From Microbacterium lacus (GTDB taxonomy: Bacteria; Actinomycetota; Actinomycetes; Actinomycetales; Microbacteriaceae): DNA of 64,000 bases. Below, one piece after another: positions 50,888-59,270 of this stretch (positions are counted from its first letter, which is position 1; every line of letters starts with the position of its first letter). Both the position numbers and the translations under genes were made by a program. The stretch covers positions 62,001-126,000 of the forward strand of contig NZ_BAAAPK010000001.1 of assembly GCF_039531105.1 (NCBI RefSeq). Reading direction: 5' to 3'. A model generated the notes under the pieces. It saw nothing but the letters and a program-made list of their open reading frames with translations, was not told the origin of the DNA and did no database searches.

Positions 50888-51688
50888 TCAGCGCCGGGTC
50901 TGCTCCGATCCGGACAAGCGCTGGGCGAGATAGATCGGGATGATGGAGACGAGCACGAGCACGACCGCGATCACCGACACGATCGGAGCCTGAGCGGGCC
51001 GGAACATGTTGTTCAGGATGAAGATCGGCAGTGTCGTGACCCCGGATCCGGCGGTGAAGGTCGTCACGATGATCTCGTCGAAGCTCAGGGCGAAGGCGAG
51101 CAGACCACCGGCCAGCAGCGCGGAGCGCAGCTGCGGGAACGTCACGAGGCGGAACGTGGTCCAGATCCCCGCCCCGAGATCGGCGGAGGCCTCCTCGAGC
51201 GACGTGCCGGTGCGGCGCAGGCGCGCGATCACGTTGTTGAACACCGTGACGATGCAGAAGGTCGCGTGGGCGATCACCACGGTCCAGATCGACAGCGGTA
51301 CACCCATGATCGTGCGGAAGAAGTTGTTCAGCGCGATACCCGTGATGATTCCGGGCAGGGCGATCGGAAGGATCACCAGCAGGCTGATCGCATCGCGCCC
51401 GAAGAACTCGAAGCGCTGCAGCGCGATCGAGATCAGCGTCCCGAGCACGAGCGAGATGAGCGTCGCGACGACCGCGACCTGCACGCTCGTGAGCACCGCC
51501 TCCCGCGCCCCAGCGCTCTGGAACGCCTTCGCCCACCACTCCAGGGTGAATCCGGGCGGCGGCCATGTGAGCGAGGTCGAGGTCGAGAACGAGTTGATGA
51601 GCACGACACCGAGCGGTACGTAGACCGCCACGAGGATCAGCCCCGTGACGGCCCCCAGCACGATCCGTGCGGTTCTTCCGAGTCGCAT
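50888..51688 (-). CDS. ABC transporter permease (PotC-like)
   Basis: The 266-residue protein has six helices and the EAA motif EEASADLGAGIWTTFRLVTFPQLRSALLAG, typical of PotC. It pairs with the upstream permease to make the channel of a polyamine-type importer. It begins nine bases after that gene. The substrate (spermidine, putrescine or a related compound) cannot be read from the sequence. Confidence 0.9.
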   Translation of the reverse strand: MRLGRTARIVLGAVTGLILVAVYVPLGVVLINSFSTSTSLTWPPPGFTLEWWAKAFQSAGAREAVLTSVQVAVVATLISLVLGTLISIALQRFEFFGRDAISLLVILPIALPGIITGIALNNFFRTIMGVPLSIWTVVIAHATFCIVTVFNNVIARLRRTGTSLEEASADLGAGIWTTFRLVTFPQLRSALLAGGLLAFALSFDEIIVTTFTAGSGVTTLPIFILNNMFRPAQAPIVSVIAVVLVLVSIIPIYLAQRLSGSEQTRR

Positions 51689-51697
51689 GCGTTCGTC

Positions 51698-52621
51698 CTA
51701 GAGGTTGTTCAGGGCGCCCGTGCGGCGCACGATCGCGAGGTAGCCGAAGATGATCACGATCGGGATGAGCGCGATCGCCGCCGCGAGCGGCAGATTGTTG
51801 GCCGCGCCGACGTTCGTGTAGACGAGGTTGCCGAGCATCTGATTCGCGCCGCCCACGATGTTGACCGTGATGTAGTCGCCGAGCGACAGCGAGAAGCTGA
51901 AGATCGTGCCGGCGATGATCGCGGGGAAGACGAGCGGAAGCACGACGCTCCCGAGCGTCCGCCATGTCTTGCCGCCGAGGTCGGCGGATGCTTCGAGCAG
52001 CGAGTCCGGAACCCGCTCGAGTCCCGCGTAGATCGGCAGGATCACGTACGGCAGCCAGAGGTAGGACAGCGTGATGATCGTGGCGGTGAGGCCGTAACCG
52101 GGCGTGTGCAGACCCAGGGGGGCCAGCATCCATTCGAGGATGCCGTCCTGCGAGAGCACGGAACGCCACGCGTACGCCTTCACGAGATAGCTCGCCCACA
52201 GCGGCATGAGCACCGCGATCAGCAGGATCCGCTGCGCCCGCGGCGAGGCGACCTTGGCCATGTAGAACGCGATCGGCAGCGCCAGGAGCACGTCGATCAG
52301 GGTCACGAGCAGCGCGACGCCGAGCGTGCGCAGTGTGACCGTCTGGTAGAGCGCGCCGGTGAGGACCGTGATGATGTTGTCCAGCGTCCACTCGGTGACG
52401 ATCTCGCCCGTGAAGGCGTCGACCTTCCAGAACGCCGTCACCAGCAGCAGCACGAGCGCGACGATGTAGACCACGCCGAGCCAGAACAGCGGCGCCGACA
52501 GCAGCAGCGCCAGGCGCGTCCGCGGGTGGGCGGTGAGGAAGGACGAGAGCCGGCGCGGCGGGGTGTCGCGCGGCGGGGGCACGGCGCGCGGCGCTCGCTC
52601 TGCCACGGGGGTGGAAGTCAT
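51698..52621 (-). CDS. ABC transporter permease (PotB-like)
   Basis: The 307-residue protein has six helices after a polar N-terminus of about 35 residues. The EAA motif is LLEASADLGGKTWRTLGSVVLPLVFPAIIAG. The ATG at 52621 gives the expected N-terminus; the frame is open upstream but has no sensible sequence there. It lies 64 bp after the binding-protein gene. Confidence 0.9.
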   Translation of the reverse strand: MTSTPVAERAPRAVPPPRDTPPRRLSSFLTAHPRTRLALLLSAPLFWLGVVYIVALVLLLVTAFWKVDAFTGEIVTEWTLDNIITVLTGALYQTVTLRTLGVALLVTLIDVLLALPIAFYMAKVASPRAQRILLIAVLMPLWASYLVKAYAWRSVLSQDGILEWMLAPLGLHTPGYGLTATIITLSYLWLPYVILPIYAGLERVPDSLLEASADLGGKTWRTLGSVVLPLVFPAIIAGTIFSFSLSLGDYITVNIVGGANQMLGNLVYTNVGAANNLPLAAAIALIPIVIIFGYLAIVRRTGALNNL

Positions 52622-52685
52622 GTGTGCTCCGGGAGGGAACCGGGGGCGGCGGTTCGGGTCCGCCGCCCCCGGTGGCGGGAAGGGG

Positions 52686-53867
52686 TCAGCCCTTGATCTC
52701 GGACCAGGCTTCGGTCCAGGTGGAGTAGTCGACGCACTCCACGTCGGTGCGACCGTCGACGCACTCCGCGATCGGCGTGGTCCAATACCAGATCTGCGAC
52801 GCGTACTCGGCGTCACCGGCGTGGTACGCCTCGCAGTCGTCACGGAAGTTGCACGCCTCCTGGCTGGAGGGCGCCTCGCCGAAGTAGGCCGTGGCCGCCG
52901 CATTCGTCTCGGGGCTCGCGATCCAATCCAGCCACGCGTACGCGCAGTTCGGGCTCTTGGCCGCCGACGCGATCATCCAGGTGTCGGACCAGCCGGTCGC
53001 ACCCTCTTCGGGCAGCACCACAGCGGTCGGCGCGCTCTCGCCTTCCAGGACGTTCTGGATGACCTGCCACGTGGTGCCCGCGACCGAGTCGCCGGTCTCG
53101 AACGCCGAGATCTCCTTCAGGTAGTCCGACCAGTACTCGCTGATGTGCGGGCGCTGCGCCTTCAGGAGGTCGACCGCCGCCTGGAACTGCTCCTCGTCCA
53201 GCGCGTACGGGTTCTCGATGCCGAGTTCGGGCTGGTGGGTCATCAGGTAGACCGCCGCGTCGGCGATGTAGATCGGCGAGTCGTACGCGGTGACCTTGCC
53301 GGTGTACTCCGACGCCTTGTCGAACACGATGTCCCAGGACGTGGGGGCCGGGGTGACGACCTCCGTGTTGTACAGGAGCAGGTTCGCGCCGTAGCCGTGG
53401 GGGACGCCGTACGAGACGCCGTCGACCGAGTTCCACGCCTGGTCCTTCAGGAAGTCGAAGATGCCGGCGTAGCTCGGGATCAGGTCGGTGTTCACCGGGG
53501 CGACGTCGCCGCCGGCGATCAGGCGCAGCGTCGCGTCGCCCGATGCCGCCACCACGTCGTAGTCGCCTGTCTTCATGAGGCTGACCGCTTCGTCGGAGGT
53601 GCCGTACGTCTTGGATTCGACCATGCATCCGGTCTGCTCCTCGAAGCCGGACACCCAGTCCACGGCGGGGTCGTTGCTGCCGTCCTCGACGTAGCCGGGC
53701 CACGCCAGGATCGAGACCGTGCCCTCCATCTCGCCGAGCTCGTCGGCGGCCTCGGTCGGACCGGCGCTGCCGCCCGAGCTCGTACCGCAGGCGGTGAGCG
53801 CGACGACCGCGCCGATCGCCAGGGTGGCGACGGCCGCGCCGCGCGCTCCCCGTGTGATGTGCCTCAT
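52686..53867 (-). CDS. Polyamine-type substrate-binding lipoprotein (PotD-like)
   Basis: The 393-residue protein has a lipoprotein signal peptide with lipobox LTAC (near residue 27), then a periplasmic-binding fold: EGTVSILAWPGYVEDG, VNTDLIPSYAGIFDFLKDQAWNSVDGVSYGVPHGYGANLLLYNTEVV, ASPETNAAATAYFGEAPSSQEACNF. It fits PotD-like proteins. It is anchored outside the membrane and delivers its ligand to the permeases. Confidence 0.92.
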   Translation of the reverse strand: MRHITRGARGAAVATLAIGAVVALTACGTSSGGSAGPTEAADELGEMEGTVSILAWPGYVEDGSNDPAVDWVSGFEEQTGCMVESKTYGTSDEAVSLMKTGDYDVVAASGDATLRLIAGGDVAPVNTDLIPSYAGIFDFLKDQAWNSVDGVSYGVPHGYGANLLLYNTEVVTPAPTSWDIVFDKASEYTGKVTAYDSPIYIADAAVYLMTHQPELGIENPYALDEEQFQAAVDLLKAQRPHISEYWSDYLKEISAFETGDSVAGTTWQVIQNVLEGESAPTAVVLPEEGATGWSDTWMIASAAKSPNCAYAWLDWIASPETNAAATAYFGEAPSSQEACNFRDDCEAYHAGDAEYASQIWYWTTPIAECVDGRTDVECVDYSTWTEAWSEIKG

Positions 53868-53923
53868 AGTTCTTCCTCTCGGTGCTGCGAGCCGGGGCGG
53901 ACGCCTCGGCGGATGATCCCGGG

Positions 53924-54997
53924 TCAGGTTCCCGGGGGGATCAGGGCGACGACGTCCTCGTCGTGCCAGCTCACGTGGACGCGGTCGCCGCGATCCGTCT
54001 CCTCCGACCGCGAGCGGTCGTTCCGTTCGAGCACGGTCACACGGAGTCCGGCATCCAGATCGATCACCCGACGGATGCCGCTGCCGACGTAGATCGTCTC
54101 GACGACGGTTCCCGGAGCCGAGCGCAGGCCGTCACCCATGCGCGGCTCGGAGGAGAGCGAGAGCTTCTCGGGACGGATCGTGTGCTCGCCCTCCCGGCCG
54201 ATCAGGCTGCCGGAGCGCTCGGCGTCGAACAGGTTCGACGTGCCGACGAAGTCCGCAACGAAGCGCGAGGCCGGGCGCTCGTAGAGATCACGCGGGCTGC
54301 CGAGCTGTTCGATGCGCCCCGCGTTGAACACCGCGATCCGATCCGAGAGCGTGAGGGCCTCCTCCTGATCGTGCGTGACGAAGATGAATGTGATGCCGAG
54401 GTCGCGTTGGATCTGCTTGAGCTCGACCTGCATCTGCTCGCGCAGCTTGAGGTCGAGGGCACCCAGCGGCTCGTCCAGCAGCAGGACTTTGGGCTGCACG
54501 ACCGTGGCCCTGGCCAGTGCGACGCGCTGCCGCTGCCCCCCGGACAGCTGCGAGGGCTTCCGATCGGCCATGTTCTCCAGCCGCACGCCCGCGAGGGCCT
54601 TCGCTGCGCGCTCCCGGCGCTCCTTGCGACCCACTCCTCGCACGCGCAGGCCGTACGCCACGTTGTCGAGCACGCTCATGTGCGGGAAGAGCGCGTAGTC
54701 CTGGAAGACCGTGTTCACGTCGCGGTCGAACGGCGCCTTGCCGGTGACGTCCTGTCCGAACAGCTCGATCGTGCCGGATGTCGGCCGCTCGAAACCGGCG
54801 ATGAGCCGGAGCACCGTGGTCTTGCCCGAACCCGACGGGCCGAGCATCGAGAAGAACTCGCCGGGAGCGATCTCGAGGTCGACGTGATCGACGGCCGTGA
54901 TCGCGCCGTGCACCGCGCTGAACTGCTTCGTCAGCCCGCGCAAGCGGATGGCCGGCGCGGCGGCGTCCGTGCGCGTGTTCGCTGTCTGATCCGTCAT
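53924..54997 (-). CDS. ABC transporter ATP-binding protein (PotA-like)
   Basis: The 357-residue ATPase has Walker A MLGPSGSGKTTVLRLIAG, signature LSGGQRQRVALARA, Walker B VLLLDEPLGALDLKLREQMQ, the H-loop (VTHDQEEALTLSDRIAVF) and a TOBE-like C-terminal domain. The ATG at 54997 follows an AAGGGG ribosome site. It is first in the operon potA-D-B-C-like order and diverges from the GntR regulator. Confidence 0.93.
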   Translation of the reverse strand: MTDQTANTRTDAAAPAIRLRGLTKQFSAVHGAITAVDHVDLEIAPGEFFSMLGPSGSGKTTVLRLIAGFERPTSGTIELFGQDVTGKAPFDRDVNTVFQDYALFPHMSVLDNVAYGLRVRGVGRKERRERAAKALAGVRLENMADRKPSQLSGGQRQRVALARATVVQPKVLLLDEPLGALDLKLREQMQVELKQIQRDLGITFIFVTHDQEEALTLSDRIAVFNAGRIEQLGSPRDLYERPASRFVADFVGTSNLFDAERSGSLIGREGEHTIRPEKLSLSSEPRMGDGLRSAPGTVVETIYVGSGIRRVIDLDAGLRVTVLERNDRSRSEETDRGDRVHVSWHDEDVVALIPPGT

Positions 54998-55029
54998 GAC
55001 GATCCCCTTCGACGTCGGTGCTACTAAAT

Positions 55030-55045
55030 CATATGGATCCATATG
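55030..55045. promoter_or_regulatory. 16-bp perfect palindrome between PotA-like and GntR genes
   Basis: CATATGGATCCATATG is a perfect palindrome in an AT-rich stretch between divergent starts. A GntR-family dimer could bind it. It is about 33 bp from the PotA-like ATG and about 80 bp from the GntR ATG. Confidence 0.65.
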
Positions 55046-55122
55046 TCTAACAGTGGGTCTGCGTGTTACGGTCGTGTCACGGATGCCGGGTCCACTGTCT
55101 GACGCGAGGGAGCGCCGCACGC

Positions 55123-55899
55123 ATGCCGAACCCGACGGGCCACCAGGACGCCGCCCGCTCCGTCGTGTTCGCTCCCCTGGACGGCTCCGGCAGAGCCGAG
55201 CTCGTGGAGCAGCGACTGACGGACGCGATCGTGTCCGGCGTGCTCCGCGACGGCGAACGCCTGCCGAGTGAGTCAGAGCTGTCGCGCAGTCTCGGCGTCG
55301 CCGTCGTCACCGCCCGCGAAGCGCTGGAGGGCATGCGTGATCGCGGTCTCGTGCGCACCCGCCGGGGACGCGACGGCGGCAGCTTCGTCACGTACGACCG
55401 GGATGCCGCGGCCCGACTGCTCGAGTCGCGTCTGCGCGGGCACTCCCGCATCGAGCTGCGCGATCTCGCTCTGCACGTCGGGGCGATCGCGGGAACGGCC
55501 GCGGAAGTCGCCGCTGACCGCGCGAGCGCGGACGACATCGAGTCGCTCCTGTCCGTCCACGAGGGCGCGGACTCCTCCACAGCCGGCGGTGCCCGGCGCG
55601 CGCTCGGGCGCTTCCGCCTCGAAGTGGCCGCGATCAGCCAGTCACCCCGGCTCGTGCGCGAAGAAGTGCGGCTGCAGAGCGAAGCAGGTCCCCTGCTCTG
55701 GCTGTGCCTGCGCGAGCGGGAGTACCGTGACCTCAGCATCGCCGGCAGGCTCGAGGTGATCGACGCGATCCGCGCCGCCGACCCGGGCGCCGCCCGCGCA
55801 GCGACGATCGCGCAGACGACGGCCGCCCTTGAGTGGCTGGTCGATGAGAAGGTGCGGCTCGAGGCGTCGGCGGACCGCACCGCGAAGGAGGACCCGTGA
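55123..55899 (+). CDS. GntR/FadR-family regulator
   Basis: The 258-residue protein has the GntR winged helix (EQRLTDAIVSGVLRDGERLPSESELSRSLGVAVVTAREALEGMRDRGLVRTRRGRDGGSFV) and a helical FCD-like domain. It overlaps the next gene, a Cache-domain protein, by four bases (GTGA). It diverges from the polyamine-type ABC operon, so it should control it. The ligand is unknown. Confidence 0.9.
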   Translation: MPNPTGHQDAARSVVFAPLDGSGRAELVEQRLTDAIVSGVLRDGERLPSESELSRSLGVAVVTAREALEGMRDRGLVRTRRGRDGGSFVTYDRDAAARLLESRLRGHSRIELRDLALHVGAIAGTAAEVAADRASADDIESLLSVHEGADSSTAGGARRALGRFRLEVAAISQSPRLVREEVRLQSEAGPLLWLCLREREYRDLSIAGRLEVIDAIRAADPGAARAATIAQTTAALEWLVDEKVRLEASADRTAKEDP

Positions 55900-56654
55900 C
55901 CACGACCGCAGCGCTCACTCCCGTGCAGATCGCCGATCGGGTGGCGAGCACGATCGACGAGCTGTTCGCACGCGTCGACCGCTGGCGTGACACGCTCGAG
56001 GAGCACCTCACCGCCGATCCGTCCCCGAGCGCGGCCGAGCTGGACCCGATCGTGCAGTCCTTCGCCGAACCCGCGCTCGCCGCGGACGGACTCGTCACCG
56101 GCAGCGGTTTCGTCGCCGCGCCGGGATTGCTCTCCGACGCGCACTGGCACCTGGCGTGGTGGCTGGGCGGAGTGCTCGGCATCCGGCGTCTCGCGACGAT
56201 CGACGACCCTTCGAACGACCAGTTCCGCGATTACACGAGCCTGGAGTGGTGGCGGCTGCCCGCACGCACCGGGACGAGGCATGTCACCGGCCCGTACGTG
56301 GACTACGTGTGCACGGACGACTACACGGTGACGATCACGACACCGGTCTCGGTCGGGGGGAGGCTGCTCGGCGTGGTGGGGATGGACATGCTCGTGGACC
56401 GTCTGGAGCGGGAGCTGCTGCCGCTCCTGCGGTCCTCCGCAACGCCGGTCGCGGTCGTGAACGCCTCGGGCCGGGTGGTGACGGCGACGGACACGCGGCT
56501 CGAGCCGGGCTCGATCCTGCGCCGGGAGGGACTCGTCGACGCGCTGGAGCCCTTACGCGCACCCGTGCCGGCGGCGGTGCAGGCGCACCTGGCGGACGGT
56601 GCGGAGGTCATCGCGTGCGGCGACACGTCGCTCGCTCTGGTGGTGGGCCCCTGA
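55896..56654 (+). CDS. Soluble Cache (PDC)-domain protein
   Basis: The 252-residue protein starts with a helix (VASTIDELFARVDRWRDTLEEHL). A PDC/Cache fold follows: GLVTGSGFVAAPG, YTSLEWWRLPARTGTRHVTGPYVDYVCTDDYTVTITTPVSVGGRLLGVVGMDMLVDRLE, ATPVAVVNASGRVVTA. There is no signal peptide or membrane helix, so the domain is cytoplasmic, whereas most Cache domains sense ligands outside. It is co-translated with the GntR regulator and beside a polyamine-type importer. It may bind the imported compound and talk to the regulator; this is inferred. Confidence 0.8.
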   Translation: MTTTAALTPVQIADRVASTIDELFARVDRWRDTLEEHLTADPSPSAAELDPIVQSFAEPALAADGLVTGSGFVAAPGLLSDAHWHLAWWLGGVLGIRRLATIDDPSNDQFRDYTSLEWWRLPARTGTRHVTGPYVDYVCTDDYTVTITTPVSVGGRLLGVVGMDMLVDRLERELLPLLRSSATPVAVVNASGRVVTATDTRLEPGSILRREGLVDALEPLRAPVPAAVQAHLADGAEVIACGDTSLALVVGP

Positions 56655-56688
56655 CCGCCCCGTCCCCTCGCGACGCAGCAGGGTCACG

Positions 56689-57093
56689 TCACGGGGTGAG
56701 CGTGATGCGGATGCCGACCGCGGCGTCCTGCCCGCCCCGGCGCACCGCGCGGCGGACGAAGAGCCTCCCGAGCCAGCCGTACTTGCGGCCGAGGGCGTCC
56801 TGCACGTGGATCGTGCCCGCCGTGTCGAGGAGCTCCGCCCGACCGGACACCGTCGCGCCGGTGACCTTGCCGCGCATGGTGCACGGCGCGACGGTCACCT
56901 CGCCCGAGCGGCGGATGCGCTTGACCTTGCCGCTCTCGCGCGCGGTCCACACCAGCAGCGCGCCCGCATCCTCGACCGACCACACCGGCGTCGGCACGGC
57001 TGTCCCATCGCGCTTGAACGTCGTCAGCTGCACGTACTTCGCTTCACGCACCGCGCGGAGCGCATCCGCCTCAGGCACCCGGGGCCCCGGCAT
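56689..57093 (-). CDS. PPOX-class F420-dependent oxidoreductase
   Basis: The 134-residue protein has the split beta-barrel fold of FMN/F420 PPOX proteins: [66 protein letters not shown]. In actinobacteria such proteins mostly use F420. The ATG at 57093 overlaps the end of dcd by 23 bp; a downstream start is possible. Substrate unknown. Confidence 0.85.
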   Translation of the reverse strand: MPGPRVPEADALRAVREAKYVQLTTFKRDGTAVPTPVWSVEDAGALLVWTARESGKVKRIRRSGEVTVAPCTMRGKVTGATVSGRAELLDTAGTIHVQDALGRKYGWLGRLFVRRAVRRGGQDAAVGIRITLTP

Positions 57094-57676
57094 CCGTCGT
57101 GCCGACGTCGGTCCGGTGGAAATTCTGGAACGAGCGCGACGCCGTCGGCCCGCGCTGCCCCTGATAGCGGTTGCCGTAGGGACCGGATCCGTAGGGGTTC
57201 TCGGTCGGCGAAGACAGCCGGAAGAAGCACAGCTGACCGATCTTCATGCCGGGCCAGAGCTTGATCGGCAGCGTCGCGACGTTCGAGAGCTCGAGGGTCA
57301 CGTGACCCGAGAAGCCGGGGTCGATGAACCCCGCGGTCGAGTGGGTGAGCAGCCCGAGGCGCCCGAGCGAGGACTTGCCCTCCAGCCGCGCCGCGATGTC
57401 ATCGGGGAGGGTGATGAGCTCGAACGTGCTGCCGAGCACGAACTCCCCCGGGTGCAGGATGAACGGCTCGTTCGCGGGCGTCTCGATGAGGTGCGTGAGC
57501 TCGGGCTGATCCTCGGCCGGGTCGATGAAGGGGTACTTGTGGTTGTCGAACAGCCGGAAGTACCGGTCGAGCCGGACGTCCACGCTCGACGGCTGCACCA
57601 TCGCCGGGTCCCACGGGTCCAATCCGATGCGATTCGCAGTGATTTCGGCCCGGATGTCGCGGTCTGAGAGCAGCAC
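57071..57676 (-). CDS. dcd: dCTP deaminase
   Basis: The 201-residue protein makes dUTP from dCTP for thymidylate synthesis. Family motifs are [61 protein letters not shown] and [22 protein letters not shown]. The lysine-free SSLGRLGL motif and AGFIDPGF are as in actinobacterial enzymes, some of which also split dUTP (bifunctional). GTG at 57676 has a TAGGCT hexamer six bases before it. Confidence 0.95.
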   Translation of the reverse strand: MLLSDRDIRAEITANRIGLDPWDPAMVQPSSVDVRLDRYFRLFDNHKYPFIDPAEDQPELTHLIETPANEPFILHPGEFVLGSTFELITLPDDIAARLEGKSSLGRLGLLTHSTAGFIDPGFSGHVTLELSNVATLPIKLWPGMKIGQLCFFRLSSPTENPYGSGPYGNRYQGQRGPTASRSFQNFHRTDVGTTDAGAPGA

Positions 57677-57682
57677 GCGACC

Positions 57683-57688
57683 AGCCTA
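57683..57688 (-). promoter_or_regulatory. -10 hexamer of leaderless dcd promoter
   Basis: TAGGCT on the minus strand, six bases before the GTG at 57676. Confidence 0.55.
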
Positions 57689-57704
57689 GGCGGCATCGCT
57701 GCGC

Positions 57705-57795
57705 ACAACTCCTGCATTTCGGGCGCGCGGGCGCCGGCGACCCCCGGGATTCCGCGGCAGTCGCCGCCCGCCGCCTCCCAGATGCACGAGTTATG
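57705..57795. repeat. Imperfect 90-bp palindrome
   Basis: The outer arms ACAACTCCTGCATTTCGGG and CCCAGATGCACGAGTTATG pair with a few mismatches. An inner stem GGCGAC/GTCGCC lies at 57735-57765. It fills the gap between the dcd promoter and the LtrA stop, and its right arm contains the LtrA stop codon. It may end LtrA transcription. Confidence 0.6.
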
Positions 57796-59008
57796 AGCGG
57801 CGCATCGCCTCGGCCCGTCGGTGCAGCGCGCTCTCGGTCAGCGCGATCGCGCCGGTGAGGGTGACGGCGATCACCAGCGCGGCGAGCGGCGGCACGACGG
57901 CGAGCACCGGGAGCGCCGCGAGCAGCACCACGGCTTCGACCGCCCGCATGATCGGGCGGCGCACGCCCACGAGCAGGGCGAAGACGACCGTTCCCCCGGC
58001 GAACATCGCGATGCCCGCCCCGAGCGCCGTGGCTCCGAACCAGCCGAACGGCTCGGCGTCGCCGACGTGCTTCATCGCGTCCTCGATACCGAGCGCGGTC
58101 ACGATGATGCCCGCGATGATCACGAAGTGCGCGTACGAATATGCGTCCGCGCCGAGCCTCGCGCGCGCGTACTCGTCGCGTGCGGTCAGCGCATGCTCTC
58201 CCGCGGCGGCAAGGCGGGCGAAGTAGGACCACCACAGCAGCACCGACAAGACGACGGATGCCGCCGCCCCGAGCATGATGAACGGGTCGACCGGCTCGCG
58301 CGCGACTCCGACGCCGATCGCGACGATCGATTCGCCGAGGGCGAGGATCACCACGAGACCGTGGCGCTCTGCCCAGTGCTCGGCGGAGGGCAGTCGCCAG
58401 CCGCGGCCGAGCGCCGACCCGACCCACGTGGCGCCGAGGTCGTAGATCATGCCGGCGAGCCAGAGCCAGAGCTGGGCCTGCCCTCCGAGGAGTGCGCCGA
58501 CGAAGATGAGCGTCACCGCGGGAATCAGAGCGATCAGGAAGATCAGCAGCTGCCGGCGCACCCCGCTGTCCTCGCGCGCGACCACGAGGTACAACGTCAC
58601 GTGGATGATCCGCACGGCCGCATAGGCGGTGGCGAAGACGATGGGCCCGTTCCAGCCGCCCTCGAGGTCCTCGTACGCCTCCGGAATCGTGAGTGCGGCG
58701 ATGAAGACCGCGATCATCGCGAGCGTCATGACCGTGCGCAGGAACGGCTGATCGGCCGAGGCCTGGTTCGAGATCCAGCTGTAGCCGACCCAGGTCCACC
58801 ACATGAGCGACAGGATGATGAGCGCTTGGAGGATGCCGATCGCGCTGTGCGTCTCGGCCATGAGGCGCGACACCTGGGTGAAGGCGAAGACGTAGACCAG
58901 GTCGAAGAACAGCTCGAACGTCGTCACGCGGCTCGCGGACTGGGACGTCGCCGGGGGACGGATCGGGATGCGGCGCGAGGGGGCGCCGTCGCCTTCAGGG
59001 CGGCTCAC
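57791..59008 (-). CDS. Low-temperature-requirement protein A (LtrA) family
   Basis: The 405-residue membrane protein has about twelve helices and LtrA motifs: TTFELFFDLVYVFAFTQVSRLMAETH, LSLMWWTWVGYSWISNQA, and WAERHGLVVILALGESIVAIGVG. LtrA was named from Listeria growth at low temperature; the molecular role is unknown. GTG at 59008 has a TACACT hexamer six bases before it. Confidence 0.9.
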   Translation of the reverse strand: MSRPEGDGAPSRRIPIRPPATSQSASRVTTFELFFDLVYVFAFTQVSRLMAETHSAIGILQALIILSLMWWTWVGYSWISNQASADQPFLRTVMTLAMIAVFIAALTIPEAYEDLEGGWNGPIVFATAYAAVRIIHVTLYLVVAREDSGVRRQLLIFLIALIPAVTLIFVGALLGGQAQLWLWLAGMIYDLGATWVGSALGRGWRLPSAEHWAERHGLVVILALGESIVAIGVGVAREPVDPFIMLGAAASVVLSVLLWWSYFARLAAAGEHALTARDEYARARLGADAYSYAHFVIIAGIIVTALGIEDAMKHVGDAEPFGWFGATALGAGIAMFAGGTVVFALLVGVRRPIMRAVEAVVLLAALPVLAVVPPLAALVIAVTLTGAIALTESALHRRAEAMRRS

Positions 59009-59014
59009 ACGGTC

Positions 59015-59020
59015 AGTGTA
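59015..59020 (-). promoter_or_regulatory. -10 hexamer of leaderless LtrA promoter
   Basis: TACACT on the minus strand, six bases before the GTG at 59008. It lies 64 bp from the start of the tRNA gene on the other strand. Confidence 0.55.
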
Positions 59021-59084
59021 GGGCCGCCCCGGTAGGCGGTGGCGGGTTGTTGTTATGCTGGTCTGAACGCCTCCGGGTGTTTCC

Positions 59085-59158
59085 GGGGATGTAGTTCAAT
59101 GGCAGAACTTCAGCTTCCCAAGCTGATAGCGCGGGTTCGATTCCCGTCATCCCCTCCA
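59085..59158 (+). tRNA. tRNA-Gly (anticodon CCC)
   Basis: The acceptor arms GGGGATG (59085-59091) and CATCCCC (59148-59154) pair perfectly. The D-arm is GTTC/GAAC, the anticodon arm is TCAGC-TTCCCAA-GCTGA with anticodon CCC, and the T-arm is GCGGG-TTCGATT-CCCGT. The discriminator T is followed by an encoded CCA (59156-59158). It is followed at once by an integrase gene, as expected of an integration site. Its 3' half is the likely attachment core. Confidence 0.97.
59131..59158 (+). other. Putative attL core in the tRNA 3' end
   Basis: Tyrosine integrases often recombine in the 3' half of tRNAs, which stays intact because the element brings a copy. The T-arm and acceptor end lie here, with the integrase gene 112 bp downstream. 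The right-hand copy (attR) should lie beyond the window. The exact crossover is not visible. Confidence 0.45.
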
Positions 59159-59159
59159 C

Positions 59160-59185
59160 AAAACCCCCGGTTTTCCGGGGGTTTT
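59160..59185 (+). terminator. Rho-independent terminator after tRNA-Gly
   Basis: AAAACCCCCGG and CCGGGGGTTTT pair around a TTTT loop, followed by more T. This is the most classical terminator in the window and works for the tRNA on the plus strand. Confidence 0.85.
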
Positions 59186-59225
59186 CTCGTTTCCGGCAAC
59201 ACGTCACGCCATGTCGCGCCACAGC

Positions 59226-59264
59226 TATGTGTACACCTATGTGTACACCGCGCAGGCGTAGTCT
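59226..59264 (+). promoter_or_regulatory. Tandem 12-bp repeats and leaderless -10 before integrase
   Basis: TATGTGTACACC is repeated exactly at 59226-59237 and 59238-59249, each with the palindrome GTGTACAC. TAGTCT at 59259-59264 lies six bases before the integrase ATG. The repeats sit where a -35 or an operator would be, so they may bind a repressor or an excisionase, or serve as arm sites for the integrase. Confidence 0.65.
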
Positions 59265-59270
59265 GTAGCG

